Source: an uncultured Propionibacteriaceae bacterium
GTDB lineage: Bacteria; Actinomycetota; Actinomycetes; Propionibacteriales; Propionibacteriaceae
Direction: 5' to 3'
Assembly (NCBI GenBank): GCA_936924635.1
Contig: CAKZHP010000134.1
Coordinates: 1 to 64,000 of the forward strand
DNA length: 64,000 nt
The notes under the pieces are model-generated. The model saw nothing but the letters and a program-made list of their open reading frames with translations, made no database searches and was not told where the DNA came from. The position numbers and the translations under genes were made by a program. Shown one piece after another: positions 61,651 to 64,000 of this stretch; position 1 is the stretch's first letter; each line of letters starts with the position of its first letter.

Positions 61651-62390
61651 CCGCGCAGGACGATCCCCTCGACCGCGGAATCGTCCGCTGGCAGCTGGAT
61701 CCGTGCCTCGAAGGGAACTTTCTGCGCGACCTCCCGCGGATGGCACACACCCTCCAGCCCGGCCCTGCACAAACGCGACCGCCCAGGACGATCCCCTCAA
61801 CCCCAGAATCGACCGCTTGCAGCCGGATCTGCCCCTCGACGGGAACGTCCTGCGCAACCCCCTCGCTGCCGCGACCCCCCACCCACCCAAAGCCAGCCCT
61901 CGACCCCCTGACCGCGCAGATTGATCCCCTCAAGCAGGGAAATCGACCGCTTGCAGCCGGATCTGCCCCTCGAAGGGAACGTCCTGCGCAGACCCTCCCG
62001 ACAGGGGCGGGCGGCACCCAGGTTCCAACTCTCGACGACAACGACCACGCAGCATGATCCCCTCGACCCCAGAATTGACCGCCGCCGGCCCGATCTGCGC
62101 ATCGAAGGGAACGTCCCGCGCAACACCTCCCTGCCGCGACCCCACCTACCCATCGGGGAGCTGGGCCCCTCACTTGCCGGCTGCGCAGATCGTTCCCGTC
62201 GACCCCAGAGTCAGTCTCTCGAAGCTCCATCTGCCCCTCGAACGGACCGTCTTGCGCAACACCCTCGTGTCGCGCGCTCATCCAGAGCCACCCCCGGCGG
62301 CCACGCCTGCGCAGGATGATGCCCTCGACCACGCAAACAGCCCGTACACGCCCGCCTCAGCCATCGGGGGGAACGCTCTGCGCGGGTGGG
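61651..62390. repeat. family A inverted-repeat array, six units
   Basis: Units at about 61651-61731, 61780-61860, 61913-61995, 62047-62128, 62182-62264 and 62308-62390; period near 131 bp. The left arm is CGCGCAGGACGATCCCCTCG; the loop shares ATCGACCGCTTGCAGCCGG; the right arm is CTCGAAGGGAACGTCCTGCG. It fills the gap between the exporter gene and iolG. Confidence 0.88.
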
Positions 62391-62460
62391 CGCGGTGCGA
62401 ACGGGCCACTGGAGCGCAGCAGCGTCCAGGGGCGGCCCGCCCCACGGGGCCCGCTTGTGG

Positions 62461-63474
62461 TCAGGGCCTGGGCAGCAGGTCCACGGTGACCTCGGCGCCG
62501 CCGGTCTCCAGGGCAGCAGCGGTGGCCTCGCAGACCGCGGCGGCGGCGTACCCGTCCCAGGCATCCGCAGCCAGCTCGTCGACCCAGCGCTCCTCGCGGA
62601 CAGCATCGACCCACCGCTGGACCTCGATGTCGTAGGCAGCAGCGAACCGCGGCCGGAAGTCGGCGTCGACCGGGCCGCCCCACACGCGCCCCGGCAGGTG
62701 CGTCGTCACCCGTGACACCCCCAGCCCGATGGTCGCGATGCCCTGCGAGCCGAGCACCTCGGTGCGCACCTCGTAGCCGGAGCCGGTCGCCACGTACAGC
62801 TCGTCGGTCACCAGCCGGCCCGACTCCATCGTGAACAGGATCAGCATGGGGTCGTGCAGCCCGGCCGGGGCGTTCGGCCCCGGCCGCGGCAGCACCACGC
62901 GCACCGCAGAGATCTCCTCTCCCAGCAGGAACCTCGCCACGTCGACCTCGTGCACCGCGGAGTCAAACACCACAGCCCGATCCACGGTGTTGCCGCCCGC
63001 AAACGGGTTGCGGTGCTTGCAGTTCACCAGGATCGGCTCGCCCAGCTCCCCCTCGAGCAGCGACGTCACCAGCGCCGCGTACTCCGGGTCGTAGCGCCGC
63101 ATGAACCCCACCGTCAGCAGCGGGTGCGGCAGGCGCGCCTCGGTCTGCACGATCTCGTACGCCTCCGCCGCCGTCACCCCCAGCGGCTTCTCGCACAGCA
63201 CCGGGCGCCCGAGCTCGAAGCACCCGAGCACCTGGTCGTGGTGGAACCGCCCGGGCGAGGCGATCAGCACTGCGTCGGCGTCGTCGGCGCGGATCGCCTC
63301 CTCCGCGCTCGCCACCGCGCGAGCCCCGCACGAGGCAGCCACCTCCGCGGCACGCGCCTGATCCGCGTCGTACACGACGGTGACGGATGCCCCCTTCGTG
63401 CGCCGGCTGAGCCGCTCGACATGGTCGGCGCCCATCGCCCCGACACCGACGACGGCGACACGCAGATCTGGCAT
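62461..63474 (-). CDS. iolG: Gfo/Idh/MocA oxidoreductase, probable myo-inositol 2-dehydrogenase
   Basis: 337 residues. N-terminal NAD-binding domain (RVAVVGVGAMGADHVERLSR) with the conserved catalytic-region VLCEKPLGVTAAEA (E-K-P) and LTVGFMRRYDPEYAALVTSL. The C-terminal domain has ILVNCKHRNPFAGGNTVDRA and VFDSAVHEVDVARFLLGE (D...H pair of inositol dehydrogenases). The start directly abuts the iolD stop, so the two form an inositol catabolic operon. Confidence 0.85.
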   Translation of the reverse strand: MPDLRVAVVGVGAMGADHVERLSRRTKGASVTVVYDADQARAAEVAASCGARAVASAEEAIRADDADAVLIASPGRFHHDQVLGCFELGRPVLCEKPLGVTAAEAYEIVQTEARLPHPLLTVGFMRRYDPEYAALVTSLLEGELGEPILVNCKHRNPFAGGNTVDRAVVFDSAVHEVDVARFLLGEEISAVRVVLPRPGPNAPAGLHDPMLILFTMESGRLVTDELYVATGSGYEVRTEVLGSQGIATIGLGVSRVTTHLPGRVWGGPVDADFRPRFAAAYDIEVQRWVDAVREERWVDELAADAWDGYAAAAVCEATAAALETGGAEVTVDLLPRP

Positions 63475-64000
63475 TCAGCTCTCCTCGACAGGCCGCAGGT
63501 ACGGCCGCTGGATGGACTTCTGGGCGCGGTAGGTCTCGTACGCGGCACGGGTGCTCTCCAGCGCCGACACCTCCGCGACCGGCACCTCCCACCACGCCTC
63601 CGACGAGGGCGCGTCGATCATCGGGTCGGTGACGACGTGCACCACGGTGGTGCGCGGGGCGGCCTTGGCGGCGCGTACGGCATCGGTCAGCTGCTCGCGC
63701 GAGGTGACCTCGATCACGTCGACGCCGAGGCTGCGGGCGTTGGCGGCCAGGTCGGCGGGCACCACCTCACCGTCGAGACGCCCGCTCTCCGTACGCTGCC
63801 GGTAGGCCGTCGCGAACCGCTGCGACCCGAGCGACTCCGAGAGCGCGCCGATTGATGCGTACCCGTAGTTCTGCACCAGCACCACCACCAGCTTGATGCC
63901 CTCCTGCACCGCGGTCGCCAGCTCGGTGGCCATCATCAGGTACGACCCGTCACCGACCATCACGATCACGTCGCGCTCCGGCTCGGCCATCGCGACCCCG
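63475..64000 (-). CDS. iolD: 3D-trihydroxycyclohexane-1,2-dione hydrolase, C-terminal part, cut by window edge
   Basis: The 3' end of a ThDP-dependent enzyme that opens the inositol-derived ring. The last 174 codons are visible: VMVGDGSYLMMATELATAVQ (ThDP/Mg motif GDGS...), LVVVLVQNYGYASIGALSES, LGSQRFATAYRQRTESGRLD and SSEAWWEVPVAEVSALESTR. The frame stays open at 64000 with VAMAEPERDV, so the gene continues beyond the window. iolG follows with no gap. Confidence 0.92.
   Translation of the reverse strand, partial: GVAMAEPERDVIVMVGDGSYLMMATELATAVQEGIKLVVVLVQNYGYASIGALSESLGSQRFATAYRQRTESGRLDGEVVPADLAANARSLGVDVIEVTSREQLTDAVRAAKAAPRTTVVHVVTDPMIDAPSSEAWWEVPVAEVSALESTRAAYETYRAQKSIQRPYLRPVEES

Overview
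The window is high-GC bacterial DNA with actinobacterial features. These include a dnaK-grpE-dnaJ-hspR operon and a clpB gene carrying HspR (HAIR) boxes, a class E sortase, YbaB-like and WYL regulators, and many genes whose start codon lies 6-7 nt after a TANNNT -10 element (leaderless mRNAs). A Propionibacteriales-type actinomycete is my best guess; the sequence does not fix the genus. No tRNA, rRNA, intact insertion sequence or CRISPR array was seen.

Layout. 0.1-11 kb: a membrane protein, a TrmH rRNA/tRNA methylase divergent from a DedA protein, a small toxin-antitoxin-like pair, a sortase-pyrE-lemA run, an epoxide hydrolase, and a spermidine-synthase-like gene with the scrambled remains of a second MFS gene upstream of it. 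11-19.5 kb: clpB, a polymorphic toxin/immunity pair, a LysR/NTF2 divergon, and a small group of YbaB-like and immunity-like genes. 19.7-23.8 kb: a glycosyltransferase / GT-C transferase / cellulase-fold operon that looks like exopolysaccharide synthesis. 24.4-28.2 kb: a branched-chain 2-oxoacid dehydrogenase operon (E1alpha-E1beta-E2) behind a large perfect palindromic operator. 30.5-34.7 kb: the HspR-controlled chaperone operon. 36-43 kb: a DUF559 nuclease-like protein, an ArsR/SRPBCC pair, a DUF899 gene, an ABC exporter and a hydrolase. 43-53.7 kb: alpha-glucan and glycoside enzymes (pullulanase-type debranching enzyme, GH13, GH3) with a rhamnose mutarotase, a HAD phosphatase-like protein and a D-hydroxyacid dehydrogenase. 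54-64 kb: a threonine-rich membrane protein, small regulators next to their target genes, a TauE-type exporter, and the end of a myo-inositol catabolic operon (iolD, iolG).

The most unusual feature is a family of about forty imperfect inverted repeats of roughly 80 bp. They sit only between genes, mostly in tandem arrays of 3-7 units. The two 20-nt arms are conserved across all loci, while the loop and inter-unit spacer are specific to each array and nearly identical within it. I do not recognise this family. A second repeat family (ending in a ...GCTCAACCACCGG-like sequence) abuts the 3' ends of several genes. Four loci contain reading-frame breaks; where the break can be localised it falls in short C- or T-runs, so some may be sequencing errors rather than true pseudogenes.
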